Source: Gemmatimonadota bacterium
Lineage (GTDB): Bacteria > Gemmatimonadota > Gemmatimonadetes > Longimicrobiales > Gaopeijiaceae
Reading direction: 5' to 3'
Assembly (NCBI GenBank): GCA_027623325.1
Contig: JAQBXY010000026.1
Coordinates: forward strand, 1-45,588
Length of the DNA stretch: 45,588 nt
Shown here: positions 1 through 9,016 of the stretch, piece after piece
Numbering within the stretch: the stretch's first letter is position 1
Layout: every line of letters starts with the position of its first letter
Notes under the pieces: model-generated
What the model saw: only the letters and a program-made list of their open reading frames with translations
What the model was told of the DNA's origin: nothing
Databases searched by the model: none
Made by a program: the position numbers and the translations under genes

Positions 1-1
1 G

Positions 2-73
2 CGCTTGAATCATCGCGACGACCGCCGCGTCGGCCGGCATCGCCTCCAGTGGCGCGATCACGCGCGACTCGTC
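2..73 (-). other. Possible truncated coding fragment at left edge
   Basis: On the minus strand, the codons between the IS end and the window edge stay open. Third positions are almost all G or C, and the translation looks protein-like (ending AAVVAMIQA). The frame meets a stop just inside the IS end, at 86-88. This could be the remainder of a gene interrupted by the element. I do not recognise the product. It is too short to be certain, and chance in GC-rich DNA is a fair alternative. Confidence 0.2.
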
Positions 74-84
74 CTGTTCCAAAA
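70..84 (+). repeat. Left 15-bp terminal inverted repeat of IS remnant
   Basis: CGTCCTGTTCCAAAA is the exact reverse complement of 506-520. The inner part starts with TGTTCC, which fits IS481/IS3-like ends beginning with TG. The 11-mer TGTTCCAAAAC (75-85) recurs at 419-429, and its inverse core GTTTTGGAAC occurs at 162-171. The element may therefore contain nested or duplicated ends. Confidence 0.6.
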
Positions 85-515
85 CTTAGCCTAGCGACAA
101 GGTAAGCGCTGACAGCAGGTTAGCCTGCTTGGATCCGAGCACAGTGGGGTCGGGCTTTGACGTTTTGGAACGGGCAAACGGATGCTGAACGCACCTCTAC
201 AGATGTTCGTTCTGATGCGTCACGTCGGTGCGGCTGCCGCCACGGAGCGCGAACCTGAACGCCTATGCCGAGCGATTCGTACTCTCGATCAAATCGGAGT
301 GTCTCGATCGGATGGTGCTGATGGGGGAGCGACACCTACGGTGCGCGGTCGGGAGCTACGTGGAGCATTATCATCTCGAACGCCCACACCAGGGCCTCGG
401 CATTCAACCGATCGAAGGTGTTCCAAAACCCTCCGAGGGTGCCGTTCTGGCTGGGCGGGATCCTAAGCCATTACTACCGAGAGGCAGCTTGAGGCCTCGT
501 TCGAATTTTGGAACA
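75..515 (+). mobile_element. Decayed insertion sequence remnant, IS481/IS3-like
   Basis: About 440 bp lie between inverted ends that begin TGT and finish ACA. They enclose the C-terminal third of a DDE transposase, whose natural stop is 23 bp before the right end. An intact element of this type would exceed 1 kb, so most of the transposase, including the first catalytic residues, is deleted. The remnant lies between a possible truncated frame on the left and the end of the transporter operon on the right. The family is inferred from the transposase tail and TG/CA ends only. Confidence 0.6.
219..492 (+). pseudogene. Transposase C-terminal fragment, integrase core, frameshifted
   Basis: From about 219 the frame reads a typical integrase-core tail: [26 protein letters not shown], then a [15 protein letters not shown] block. 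This is the region around the last catalytic Glu (AYAERFV) in IS481/IS3-type transposases. A stop at 213-215 and the loss of homology upstream show the N-terminal two thirds are missing. Between about 410 and 439 the frame shifts. The expected C-terminus ([13 protein letters not shown], then stop at 490-492) is in another frame, while the original frame runs on without homology to 581. It is not functional. Confidence 0.7.
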
Positions 516-520
516 GGACG
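506..520 (-). repeat. Right 15-bp terminal inverted repeat of IS remnant
   Basis: TTTTGGAACAGGACG is the exact reverse complement of 70-84. It lies 13 bp after the ancestral transposase stop codon, as expected for an IS end. I see no convincing target-site duplication outside the pair. Confidence 0.6.
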
Positions 521-602
521 GGGCAGGAGCACCGAGTTTCAACTCCCGGACTTGCCCGACGAGGCCTCATCGAAGCGTTGACGGGCGACATGCAGTCGTA
601 GG

Positions 603-1568
603 TCAGGTCGTCAGGTGGCAGGCGCTGAAGTGATCGGGGCCGACCGGTTTCAGCTCAGGAACCTCCCGGGCGCAGATAGCCTCCGCACGGGGGCATCGAC
701 TCCGGAAGACGCACCCGGAGGGAGGATTGATGGCGCTGGGGATGTCCCCGCTCAGGATCGTCCGCTTCGTCCGACGTCCCGGCTCCGGCACGGGAATCGC
801 AGAGAGGAGCGCCTCGGTGTAGGGATGATTGGGGTTGTCATGCAGGTCCCGGGCGGGAGCGATCTCCATGATCTTCCCGAGGTACATCACGGCCACCCGG
901 TCGCAGATGTGATCCACCACGGCCAAGTCGTGAGCAATGAAAAGCATGGTCAGATCGAGCTGGTCCTTGAGATCGCTCAGGAGGTTGATGACCTGGGCCT
1001 GGATGGAGACATCGAGGGCCGAGACAGGCTCGTCGGCCACTAGGAAGTCGGGATTCACGGCCAGGGCCCGCGCGATCCCGACTCGCTGACGCTGTCCTCC
1101 GGAGAACTCATGCGGAAAACGATCCAGCTGATCGGCGGAGAGCCCCACTTGCTCCAAGAGTTGCACCGCGCGTTCGGGTCGGCTCTCCGGCGTTCCAATC
1201 CGGTGTAGCGCCAACGCGTGTCCGAGGACCGTCCGGACCTTCTCGCGCGGATTCAAGCTGGCGTAGGGGTCCTGGAAGATGATCTGCATGCGCTTCCGGA
1301 AGGGGCGCATGCCGTTCCTGGGCAGCTCGAGGATGTTGGTCCCGTCGAAGACCACCTTCCCTGCGGTCGCCTCTTCGAGACGCAGGACCATTCGGCCGAC
1401 CGTGGTCTTGCCCGAGCCGCTCTCTCCTACGAGTCCGAGAACCTCCCCCCGCTTTACCGAGAAGGTGACGCCATTCACAGCTTGGACGTGATTGACGACG
1501 CGATTGAGTGCGCCTCCCCGAACGGGGAAGTGTTTCACGAGACCCTCTACGGAAAGCAGGTCCGTCAC
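603..1568 (-). CDS. dppF: Dipeptide/oligopeptide ABC transporter ATPase (DppF/OppF type)
   Basis: This is the second ATPase of a Dpp/Opp-type importer and hydrolyses ATP at the inner face of the membrane. The 321-aa protein shows Walker [10 protein letters not shown] (near residue 50), the signature [15 protein letters not shown], and Walker [12 protein letters not shown]. The C-terminal oligopeptide/dipeptide extension carries the cysteine-rich motif [15 protein letters not shown]. Length and domain order are normal for the family. It overlaps the upstream dppD by 4 bp and is the last gene of the minus-strand arm. The matching binding protein and permeases lie about 18 kb away on the other arm (20255-23755). 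Substrate cannot be read from the ATPase. The dpp versus opp name is a family-level choice. Confidence 0.9.
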   Translation of the reverse strand: MTDLLSVEGLVKHFPVRGGALNRVVNHVQAVNGVTFSVKRGEVLGLVGESGSGKTTVGRMVLRLEEATAGKVVFDGTNILELPRNGMRPFRKRMQIIFQDPYASLNPREKVRTVLGHALALHRIGTPESRPERAVQLLEQVGLSADQLDRFPHEFSGGQRQRVGIARALAVNPDFLVADEPVSALDVSIQAQVINLLSDLKDQLDLTMLFIAHDLAVVDHICDRVAVMYLGKIMEIAPARDLHDNPNHPYTEALLSAIPVPEPGRRTKRTILSGDIPSAINPPSGCVFRSRCPRAEAICAREVPELKPVGPDHFSACHLTT

Positions 1569-2575
1569 GGGGCGACCTCCGTCGCGAGGCCCAGCTCGCG
1601 CCAGCGCAGGCAGCGAACGTCGTGCTCGTCGGAAGCCTGCTCCAGGATGGGCGCGGTGTCACTACACTCCGGTCGCGCGTGGGGACAGCGGGTGGAGAAG
1701 CGGCATCCGGCCGGTAACTCCCGCAGCGCGGGCACGTGCCCCGGAATGGTCCGGAGCCGCCGCTGCCCGTCCGACCCGCCCAGACGGGGAATCGACGCGA
1801 TGAGCCCGGCGGTGTACGGCATCCGTGGGCGGCTGAAGATCTCCTCCACGGGTCCGCGTTCCACGACCTGGCCGGCGTACATCACCACCACGCGATGAGC
1901 GATCTGGGCTACGACGCCGAGGTCGTGCGTAATGAAGATGATGGCCATCCCCAGTCGTTCCTGGAGCTCCTCCAGGAGATCCAGGATCTGGGCCTGGATG
2001 GTGACATCAAGGGCGGTCGTAGGTTCGTCGGCGATGAGGAGGCTCGGGCTACAGGCCAGCGCCATGGCGATCATGGCACGCTGGCGCATGCCGCCGGACA
2101 TCTCGTGGGGATAGTTGTCGACGCGCCGGGTGGGTTCCGAGATACCCACCGTCTCCAGCATCGCGATGGCACGCGCGCGCGCCTCTACCTTGGAGAGCGC
2201 TTCGTGCTCAATCAATACCTCGGCGATCTGCGCGCCCACGGTGTGCACCGGGTTCAGACTGGTCATCGGTTCCTGGAAGATCATCCCGATCTGCTTGCCC
2301 CGAACGGAACGCATCTCCTCATCGGACAGCTCGGTGAGCTCCCGTCCGTCCATCCGGATCGATCCCCTCGTGATTCGCCCCACCCTAGCTGGGAGGAGGC
2401 GCATGATGGAGAGCGCGGTCACCGACTTACCCGATCCGCTCTCTCCCACGATGGCGAGCGTCTTCCCCTGATCCACGGTGAATCCGACCCCATCCACGGC
2501 GACCACGGCGTCACCTCGCCCGAGGACAAAGCTGGTCTGCAGGTCGCGGACCTCCAGGAGGGGCGAGGTACTCAA
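1565..2575 (-). CDS. dppD: Dipeptide/oligopeptide ABC transporter ATPase (DppD/OppD type)
   Basis: This is the first ATPase of the Dpp/Opp importer. The 336-aa protein has Walker [14 protein letters not shown] (near residue 43), signature [15 protein letters not shown], Walker [19 protein letters not shown], and the C-terminal [15 protein letters not shown] motif of the oligopeptide-transporter subfamily. It overlaps the upstream amidohydrolase and the downstream dppF by 4 bp each, so the three are probably translationally coupled. With dppF it would complete the transporter whose other subunits (20255-23755) sit on the right arm. Placing importer ATPases at the end of a hydrolase operon supports a dedicated uptake role, which is an inference. 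Confidence 0.9.
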   Translation of the reverse strand: MSTSPLLEVRDLQTSFVLGRGDAVVAVDGVGFTVDQGKTLAIVGESGSGKSVTALSIMRLLPARVGRITRGSIRMDGRELTELSDEEMRSVRGKQIGMIFQEPMTSLNPVHTVGAQIAEVLIEHEALSKVEARARAIAMLETVGISEPTRRVDNYPHEMSGGMRQRAMIAMALACSPSLLIADEPTTALDVTIQAQILDLLEELQERLGMAIIFITHDLGVVAQIAHRVVVMYAGQVVERGPVEEIFSRPRMPYTAGLIASIPRLGGSDGQRRLRTIPGHVPALRELPAGCRFSTRCPHARPECSDTAPILEQASDEHDVRCLRWRELGLATEVAP

Positions 2576-3963
2576 CTGCCCGTTCCGCTTCGGAGAGGGC
2601 GGGCGAAGCGCCCCGTCCCGGGGGCCGCCGTGATCGTCGTCCCATCCCAGATCTTCTGTCCTGCGAGGACCGTTGCGGCGATGCGTCCGAGGTACCGGTC
2701 GCCGTGGGCCAGCTTCGCGACGTCCCGTGCCGCAGTGAGCAGGTTCTCAGGCGTCGGTCGGGTCTCCCCGGACAGGTCCACCAGAACGAGGTCGGCCCGG
2801 GCCCCCGCAGCGATGACGCCCCGATCGGGCAGATCGAAGCGGCGCGCCGCAGCGGTCGACACGAGGTCCGCGACTCGAGGGAGCGTCAACGTACCCCGAG
2901 CCACGGCGTCGAGCAGGCAGGGCAGCAGGAACTCCGTCCCTGGATGCCCCGGAGGCGCGGTGAGGAAGTTCTGCGCATGGGACGCCTTCTCGGTTACCGA
3001 AAAGGCTGCGTGGTCGGTGGTGACGTGGGTCAGCGTCCCGTCGTGTAGGGCCTCCCAGAGTGCCTCCCGGTCGGTCGCGGTCCGAATGGGCGGATTGACC
3101 TTACCGTACACGCCGACCCGAGCGACGTCTTCATGGGTGTGGCGGAGGTAGTGCGGGCATGTCTCCGCGCTGAAGTCAGAACTGCCGGCGAAGCGACGCA
3201 GGACCTCCAGGGTGACCGCGGAGGTCACGTGGGCGATGTGGAGCTTCGCCCCAGCCTGAAGGTTCAGGGCGAGGAGTTGGGCGACCGCCAACGCCTCCGC
3301 GATGGGCGGCCGAGCGGCGGCGTGCGTGGCGGCGTCCGCGGGGTCCAGCCCGGCGGCGAGGGCCGCACCCCTCGCCAGGATCGCCGGATGCTCAGCATGC
3401 GCCACCACCGGCAGACCATGACGGGCTGCCAGGGTGAGGGCCTGGAGCTGATCTGCGGGATCGGGCCACGCGAGTCCCTCGAACTCTCGCTCTCGGCCCG
3501 ACGGTGCGGGGATCGTGAAGATTTTCAGCGCCACGGCGCCGGACTCGGCCAGCGCCTCGAAGGCGGACGACGTCAGCTCGGCCGGAGCCGCGTACAACGC
3601 GAAGTCGACGAGCGCGGAGGCCGCGAAGTGGTCTCGACGAAGTGCCACCCGGTCGGGAGCGTTGCAGCACGGGTCCGTTATGGGCATCTCGAACAGCGTC
3701 GTGATGCCACCCGCCGCGCACGCTGCCGTCTCCGACTCGACCGTCCCGCGCTCGGGGTATGCTGGAGAACGCAGGTGACAGTGGATGTCGATGGCTCCCG
3801 GGAGGACGTGTAGCCCGGCCGCATCCCACGTCTCGGTCGCCTCGACGGAGGCGTCCGGGGAGGTGATGGCCGCGATCCGACCATCCTGGATGCCCAGAGT
3901 TCCCGGGCGCACGCCTTGCGGCGTGACCAGCAAGCCGCCGGTGATCGCCAGGTCGAAGGTCAC
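2572..3963 (-). CDS. Cyclic amidohydrolase (dihydroorotase/allantoinase/hydantoinase family)
   Basis: The 463-aa protein is a TIM-barrel metal amidohydrolase of the family that opens cyclic ureides (dihydroorotate, allantoin, hydantoins). The HxH motif is in DIHCHLR (near residue 60). The lysine that would be carboxylated is in [10 protein letters not shown], further His ligands are in HAEHP and LHIAHVTSA, and the Asp ligand is in [10 protein letters not shown]. All expected ligands are therefore present. The full length matches allantoinase and hydantoinase. It overlaps dppD and the glycosidase-like gene by 4 bp. A PuuE-type allantoinase and ureidoglycolate lyase on the other arm favour a ureide ring substrate. 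Dihydroorotase is less likely in this context. The exact substrate is unresolved. Confidence 0.8.
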   Translation of the reverse strand: MTFDLAITGGLLVTPQGVRPGTLGIQDGRIAAITSPDASVEATETWDAAGLHVLPGAIDIHCHLRSPAYPERGTVESETAACAAGGITTLFEMPITDPCCNAPDRVALRRDHFAASALVDFALYAAPAELTSSAFEALAESGAVALKIFTIPAPSGREREFEGLAWPDPADQLQALTLAARHGLPVVAHAEHPAILARGAALAAGLDPADAATHAAARPPIAEALAVAQLLALNLQAGAKLHIAHVTSAVTLEVLRRFAGSSDFSAETCPHYLRHTHEDVARVGVYGKVNPPIRTATDREALWEALHDGTLTHVTTDHAAFSVTEKASHAQNFLTAPPGHPGTEFLLPCLLDAVARGTLTLPRVADLVSTAAARRFDLPDRGVIAAGARADLVLVDLSGETRPTPENLLTAARDVAKLAHGDRYLGRIAATVLAGQKIWDGTTITAAPGTGRFARPLRSGTGS

Positions 3964-5381
3964 CGCAGACCCAGCTCGTCCAGTGCCTGGGCCACACCAT
4001 CGAGGTGGGTGAGGTGCATCGACGCGTAGTTGGGGGCCAGCACCACGCCGTCACCGCCCGCCCGGTACGTCGCCATGACCGACCGGTACACGATGTCCTT
4101 CGAACACTTCGCGGTCTCGGGGCGGGTGCGCGGGGCGTCGACCCCGATGCCCATGTACACGTTCGCATTGCCCTCCACACCCCGCACCGCATCGGCGCAC
4201 TGCCCGTGGACGTAGGTGTCGGGGTCCATACCCGCGGCGATCAGCTCATCGAAGGGAGCCTCGTTCAGCCCGAGGATCCGGAAGAGCGCGCGCGTGGCCT
4301 CGTCGGGCTGGAAGTCACGGAGGATCGTCGTGCGCAGGAAGTTGAGCTCCTTGTGCCAGATCTCACCGCTCTGATGCTGATACGTGATTGGCTTCACGAA
4401 GTCGGCGTAGCGCGTCTGCTCCGCCCATGGCCACTGCGCCCTGCGGAGGAGGCTGAAGTGATTCCGGTTCCACACGTTCAACCCGAACGGGAGATCAGGG
4501 CGGCACCACTTGACCAGACCGTACAGCTCGCGGTCGAGGTCCTTGTTACGCTCGAGCCAGAACTTCTCCCAGATGAGCGCCTCCGGATTGTCGAGCAGAA
4601 CGCGCAGGAAGGTGACGAGCGGGCCGTCGACGAAGGTCTTTCCAGCCGCCGCTTCCTGCATGAAGTCGTACAGGCGGAGCAGAGCCTGACGGCACGCCTC
4701 GACGTTGATGCCTCGATCGATCGCTTCTCGGCGCGACGGCTCGGAGAAGTCCCCGGGGGCGCCGCCCTGGATGAGCGTATCGAGGGGGGAGTTCCGCTCG
4801 TTGCACCACATGACTCCGTCGAGGGCGTGGTTTCGCACCTGGTCCTCGATCATCGAGTGGATCCAGCGGCGGTACCCTGGATTCGACGTCGAGGGCTCGC
4901 CGCCGAGCCGACCGAAGAGATCGACCTCCATCGCCTGCGCCAGCGTCGGGACCTCCACATTTCCGGCTGAGCCGTGCCCCGCGTACTTGAAAAACGGCTC
5001 CATCAGCTCGATGTAGACCTTCATCCCGCGCTCGTGTGCTTCCGGGATCACCATCTTCAGGATGTCGCGCCCCTCGAACTCCGGATCCCGGCTCCGGAAG
5101 TCGGCCATGAACGTGTGCTCGTAGTAGCGCGGGTCCGGATCGAAATAGGCGCCCCCGCGCATCTGGTACGGCTCCGGCACGCCGTGGTCCGGCCAGCCGT
5201 CGAGCTCGTGCGTGATCGATCGACCCGACTTGAGCCCCAGCCAGCTGACGGTGCCGAGCATGAGGACATTGACGCCCACCCGGTTCTGTAGCGTGTCGAG
5301 CACCGTGTCTACGCCCTCGTCCACGAAGCTGATCGGACTGATCTGGATGCCGACGAAACGGTCCTTCGATTCGGAGGTCAT
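3960..5381 (-). CDS. TIM-barrel, glycoside-hydrolase-like protein, function unknown
   Basis: This 473-aa soluble protein has no signal peptide, so it is probably cytoplasmic. The N-terminus (VGIQISPISF, GVNVLMLGTVSW) resembles the first strands of a beta/alpha barrel. Later segments (AHERGMKVYIELMEPFFKY, LDGVMWCNERNSPL, LPFGLNVWNRNHFSLL, ADFVKPITYQHQSGE) resemble those in GHL10-like putative glycosidases, where acidic residues follow beta strands. Candidate acids are E in YIELMEP and E in WCNERNS. It overlaps the cyclic amidohydrolase by 4 bp and follows the aminotransferase by 19 bp. I cannot name a reaction. An intracellular glycosidase-like barrel in an amide-cleaving operon suggests the substrate may carry a sugar, or that the barrel has another use. 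Confidence 0.6.
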   Translation of the reverse strand: MTSESKDRFVGIQISPISFVDEGVDTVLDTLQNRVGVNVLMLGTVSWLGLKSGRSITHELDGWPDHGVPEPYQMRGGAYFDPDPRYYEHTFMADFRSRDPEFEGRDILKMVIPEAHERGMKVYIELMEPFFKYAGHGSAGNVEVPTLAQAMEVDLFGRLGGEPSTSNPGYRRWIHSMIEDQVRNHALDGVMWCNERNSPLDTLIQGGAPGDFSEPSRREAIDRGINVEACRQALLRLYDFMQEAAAGKTFVDGPLVTFLRVLLDNPEALIWEKFWLERNKDLDRELYGLVKWCRPDLPFGLNVWNRNHFSLLRRAQWPWAEQTRYADFVKPITYQHQSGEIWHKELNFLRTTILRDFQPDEATRALFRILGLNEAPFDELIAAGMDPDTYVHGQCADAVRGVEGNANVYMGIGVDAPRTRPETAKCSKDIVYRSVMATYRAGGDGVVLAPNYASMHLTHLDGVAQALDELGLR

Positions 5382-5400
5382 GAAGCGCGTCGGGCTCGGG

Positions 5401-6579
5401 TCATGAGGAGGATCGTGCGGCGGCGCTGAACGCGCTGATGCGCTCCATCGCCTCTTGGATCATCGGGAGTGGCTGCAGATAGCTGATCCGGATGTAGTCG
5501 GTGCTTTCGTCGCCGAACATGGTGCCCGGGAAGAGCATCACGCCGGTCTCCTTCAGAAGGCGCAGACAGAAGTCGGGGGATGCCAGTCCGGTCGATGAGA
5601 CGTTCGTATAGATGTAGAAGGCGCCGCCGGGGTGGCCGTAGGTGAAGCCAGCCTCGTCGAGGGCAGGCATGAGCCAGGCGCGGCGCTGAGCGTACGCCTC
5701 GAGCATCGCGTCGACGGGTTCCTGCGGGCCGGTCAGCGCCGCCAGAGCGGCGTATTGGCTGATGGTGCAGGTATTGATGGAGAGCGTGTGACGGGGCTCG
5801 GTCAGCATCGCGATCAGGTCGCGGGGCGCCGCCAGGTAGCCTATGCGCCACCCCGTCATCGAGTACGTCTTGGAGAAGCCGTTGAGCGTGACGGTGCGCT
5901 CTCGCATTCCCTTCAGCGTCGCGATCGAGAGGTGCTCGTTCGGGGCGTAGATCATCTGCGCGTAGATCTCGTCAGCCACGATGATCAGGTCGTGTCGAAT
6001 CGCCAGCTCGGCGATCGCCCGGATCGCGTCGGGCGGGGTCACCGCACCGGTCGGGTTGTTGGGCGACACCAGGACGAACATCCGGGTGGCCGGTGTGATG
6101 CGCTTCTCGATCTCCGCCACGTCCAGCGCGAAGTCGTCCTTCTCGAACGTCGGTACCGGGACGGGGGTGCCTCCACAAAGGCGGACCGCAGTGTCGTACG
6201 ATGTGAAGCGCGGGCTCGTGATGAGGACCTCGTCTCCGGGCGAGCACAGGCCCAGCATCGTCAGCATGATGCCTTCCTGGGCTCCGGCCGTGACTACGAT
6301 CTCGTCGGCCGCGTAGTCGAGCCCGTATCGGGCCGTCAGGTCCATGGCGATCGCCTCTCGTAGCGGCGCGATCCCGGTGGGACCCGTGTAATGGTGATGG
6401 TTTGCGTCGAGAGCGTCCTTCGCTGCCTGAACGATGTGCGCGGGCGTGTGGAAGTCCGGGTCTCCCCGGCCGAGTGCGATGACGTTGTCGAGGCCTGCCG
6501 CCATTCCGAGCATTCGGGTGCGGAACGCTCCGTCCTCTTCGACGATGCGGGGTGCGAGGCGATCGATCAGAAGGCTCAT
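5401..6579 (-). CDS. PLP-dependent class I/II aminotransferase (AspC/AAT-I family)
   Basis: The 392-aa protein moves amino groups between an amino acid and a 2-oxo acid. Visible motifs are the substrate-side NNPTGAV, the cofactor Asp in IIVADEIYAQMIY, and the PLP lysine in NGFSKTYSMTGWRIGYLA. A conserved Arg of the C-terminal domain is in YIRISY. Length is typical of fold-type I subgroup I-gamma aminotransferases. It overlaps the upstream amidohydrolase by 4 bp. A clear paralogue is on the right arm (13501-14688), with the same GRGDPD, TPAHI and TGPQE segments. The two may act on different amino donors. Specificity cannot be read from sequence. Confidence 0.85.
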   Translation of the reverse strand: MSLLIDRLAPRIVEEDGAFRTRMLGMAAGLDNVIALGRGDPDFHTPAHIVQAAKDALDANHHHYTGPTGIAPLREAIAMDLTARYGLDYAADEIVVTAGAQEGIMLTMLGLCSPGDEVLITSPRFTSYDTAVRLCGGTPVPVPTFEKDDFALDVAEIEKRITPATRMFVLVSPNNPTGAVTPPDAIRAIAELAIRHDLIIVADEIYAQMIYAPNEHLSIATLKGMRERTVTLNGFSKTYSMTGWRIGYLAAPRDLIAMLTEPRHTLSINTCTISQYAALAALTGPQEPVDAMLEAYAQRRAWLMPALDEAGFTYGHPGGAFYIYTNVSSTGLASPDFCLRLLKETGVMLFPGTMFGDESTDYIRISYLQPLPMIQEAMERISAFSAAARSSS

Positions 6580-7802
6580 CCGTGCATTCTCCGGCCGCCG
6601 ACGAAGGTCGTCTTCACGCGTTCGAGCGCGAACAGGTCTTGGTCCGGCTTGCCGTCCACGACGATGAGGTCCGCGGCCTTGCCGACCTCCAGTGTCCCGA
6701 TGAGGTGGTCCATCTTCGAAAGTCGGGCCGCCCGAATGGTGATCGACGCGAGGGCGTCCATGTTGTCGACGCAGACTCCGACCTTCACCATGTGCGCGAG
6801 TTCGGGTGCGATCACGTCGTGCTCAACGGCGGGGCTGCCGGCATCGGTTCCGAACACGATCGGCACGCCGGCCTTCGCGGCCTTCACCAGTCCCGCATAA
6901 CGAGTTGGGTCCGCCACGGCCTTCTGGCGCTCCACGATCTTCCACTGGGGGATGCCGAAGCGTCGGGCGATGTCCGGCTGACTCTGCTGGACCAGGGGCG
7001 CAAACGTCGTGACGATGGGGATCTTCTTTTCCAGGAGCAGCGCCACCGTGGCGTCCGACATTGAGCCGCCGTGCTCAATGCAGTCCACGCCGAAGCGGGC
7101 GACCCGTTCGATGCACGCGTCGTACGTCGCGTGGGCGGTGATCGGCAGACCGTTGCGGTGCGCCTCGTCGATGACCGCGTGCAGCTCCTCGTCGGTGAAC
7201 TCGAGGGTGTCGTGGCACGCCATGATCTTGATGAGGTCGGCCCCACCTTTGACCTGCTCGCGGACGGCCCGGCGCATCTCGTCGGCGCCACTAGCCTCCC
7301 GGCAGACCCAGTAGGTGTGTCCGCCGGTCTGGATGATGGCAGCGCCCGTGACCTTCAGCCGGGGGCCCGGAACGATGCCCTGCTCCACGGCCTGCTTGGT
7401 GAAGAGGTTCATTTCGTGAAAGCCGAGGTCTCGCACCATGGTCACGCCGGCGCGCAGGCACTTCAACATGTTGCCCGCGGCCTTGAAGGCGGAGATCGGC
7501 TTGGGGTCGTCCATCGACTGGCGAGCCAGGTCGTGGATCCCGTCCCAGTTCAGATGAGCATGGCTGTTGATGAGACCGGGCATGAGCGTTCCACCGGTGT
7601 CTTCAACCGCGGCAGAACCCGCGACCATGTCAGCCCGCGTCCCGACGGCGACGACCTTCCCGTCGCGCACCTCCACGAAGCCGTCCTCGATGACGTCGCC
7701 CGCCATGGTCAGCACCCGTCCCGTCAGTACGACGTGCTCGGCGGGGGGGTCGAACATCGGTTTCGTGATCTTCTGATATCGCCAGGCGGCGGGCTCGGGC
7801 AT
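6576..7802 (-). CDS. Metal-dependent amidohydrolase (imidazolonepropionase/prolidase-like)
   Basis: The 408-aa protein belongs to the amidohydrolase 1 family. It shows HxH in INSHAHLNWDG (near residue 80), a probable carboxylated Lys in GGADLIKIMA, a His ligand in ITAHATYDA, a second in DCIEHGGSM, and the Asp in VFGTDAGSP. It lacks a signal peptide, so it should act in the cytoplasm. Relatives cleave Xaa-Pro or Xaa-Lys/Arg dipeptides, imidazolone rings or other amides, so specificity is open. It is the second amidohydrolase of the left arm and is quite different from the cyclic one at 2572-3963. It ends in a 4-bp overlap with the aminotransferase and follows the M24 gene by 44 bp. Confidence 0.8.
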   Translation of the reverse strand: MPEPAAWRYQKITKPMFDPPAEHVVLTGRVLTMAGDVIEDGFVEVRDGKVVAVGTRADMVAGSAAVEDTGGTLMPGLINSHAHLNWDGIHDLARQSMDDPKPISAFKAAGNMLKCLRAGVTMVRDLGFHEMNLFTKQAVEQGIVPGPRLKVTGAAIIQTGGHTYWVCREASGADEMRRAVREQVKGGADLIKIMACHDTLEFTDEELHAVIDEAHRNGLPITAHATYDACIERVARFGVDCIEHGGSMSDATVALLLEKKIPIVTTFAPLVQQSQPDIARRFGIPQWKIVERQKAVADPTRYAGLVKAAKAGVPIVFGTDAGSPAVEHDVIAPELAHMVKVGVCVDNMDALASITIRAARLSKMDHLIGTLEVGKAADLIVVDGKPDQDLFALERVKTTFVGGRRMHG

Positions 7803-7846
7803 GCTCCGGGGTCCTCGTCAGGGAAGGGTGTGGGTCGGCGGTGGGG

Positions 7847-9016
7847 TCAGACGGACAGTGTGCGGGACTCGACAGGGTGGTCGGTCTGGAAGCGGCTCGC
7901 TACCTCCACTCCATCCGTACCCGTGACGAGGGTATCGATCGTACGCCATCCGTCCAGCCCGGGGCGGTACACGCCGGGCTCGCACGAGAAGACCATTCCG
8001 GGGCCCGTGGGCGTCCGGTCGCCGGGGGCGAGCCAGGGGGCCTCATGCCCCTCGACCCCCATCCCGTGGCCGATGCGATGGCGGATGGCGTCGCCCAGGC
8101 CCGCCCGTCGAAGGACGCCGAGGGCGGCGTGGTTCACCTCGGCGCACGGTAGACCACGTTCCAGCGCGTCCACGGTCGCGGCGCCCGCTTCGGCCATCGT
8201 CTCCATCACGCGCCGTTGCTCCGGCCCGATCTCTCCGTAGACCAGGGTCACGCCGCTCTCCGCATGATATCCGCCGAGGCTACACCCGATTCCGGCTACG
8301 ATCGGCTCTCCGGGTCGCGGGCGGCGCGCGGTCACGCTGCCGTGGGGCAGGGCCGCGCGCGGCCCGGAGTGTACGGACGCGGTGATGCCCATCTTGGTCC
8401 CCTGGAACTCCTCGCCGTGCGTGTCTGCCAGCAACCGTCGGACGGCTCCGGTGCAGTCCGCGAGCAGATCCTCTTCTGTGCCTGATTGCCGGAGGATGTC
8501 TCCACCAGCCTCCAGGAGCCGGGACAAGACGCGGTCGGCGAAACGGGCGGCCTCCCGGATCAGCGCGACCTCCGCGCCTGTTTTCACGGCCCGCTCGGGC
8601 CGGACGTGGTCGACGAGGTCGAGCCGCTCCAGCCACGCGCGGGCGGGCCCCAGGAGTTCGGCGGCGAGCGCGTCGACGGCCATTCGGGCGACGCCCGCCT
8701 CCTCCGTCATCCAGAGTACCGGCGGGCGCTCTCCGGGAAACTCTTCGTAGGTGCGCACCTCGACCCCGGGCACGTCCATCGCGTTCTCGAGTTCGAGCAG
8801 CGGGACCAGGAGCAGGGCCTCTCCGTTCACCGGGAGCCAGAGCCCGATCGGGCGCTCGTTCACCGAGAAGTGCCATCCGGTCGCGTACGTCACATTGCCG
8901 GACGAGAGTAGGAGGAGGCCGTCCAGCTCCGCGGCTTCGGCGCGCCGTCGCAGCCGCTGGCGGACCTCTTCGAAGAAGGTGGGTGGGAGCGGGCTCGGGG
9001 CGAGAGCAACCGTCAC
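7847..9016 (-). CDS. M24 family hydrolase, creatinase-like, metal ligands lost
   Basis: This is a pita-bread-fold protein of 389 aa with an N-terminal creatinase domain (about 10-150) and a C-terminal M24 domain. Metallopeptidases of the family use D, D, H, E, E. Here the first Asp position reads Gly (VAGIG), the second reads Glu (YHAESG), and the last Glu reads Ile (GWRTID). The His of GHGMGVEGHE and the Glu of SCEPGVY remain, as does the His of LPHGSV. That pattern resembles metal-free creatinase, which cleaves creatine to sarcosine and urea, rather than aminopeptidase P. I chose the GTG at 9016 because it overlaps the upstream stop as GTGA. A GTG at 9034 is possible. Ectoine hydrolase (DoeA) is an alternative relative. 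Confidence 0.75.
   Translation of the reverse strand: MTVALAPSPLPPTFFEEVRQRLRRRAEAAELDGLLLLSSGNVTYATGWHFSVNERPIGLWLPVNGEALLLVPLLELENAMDVPGVEVRTYEEFPGERPPVLWMTEEAGVARMAVDALAAELLGPARAWLERLDLVDHVRPERAVKTGAEVALIREAARFADRVLSRLLEAGGDILRQSGTEEDLLADCTGAVRRLLADTHGEEFQGTKMGITASVHSGPRAALPHGSVTARRPRPGEPIVAGIGCSLGGYHAESGVTLVYGEIGPEQRRVMETMAEAGAATVDALERGLPCAEVNHAALGVLRRAGLGDAIRHRIGHGMGVEGHEAPWLAPGDRTPTGPGMVFSCEPGVYRPGLDGWRTIDTLVTGTDGVEVASRFQTDHPVESRTLSV

Noticed and set aside
1736-3151. Plus-strand open frame of 471 codons opposite dppD and the cyclic amidohydrolase
   Set aside because: It is the antisense of two well-supported genes, and its Arg/Gly/Pro-rich content is typical of shadow frames in GC-rich DNA.
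7071-8240. Plus-strand open frame of 389 codons
   Set aside because: It lies opposite an amidohydrolase and the M24 gene, with no recognisable domain and no start signal.
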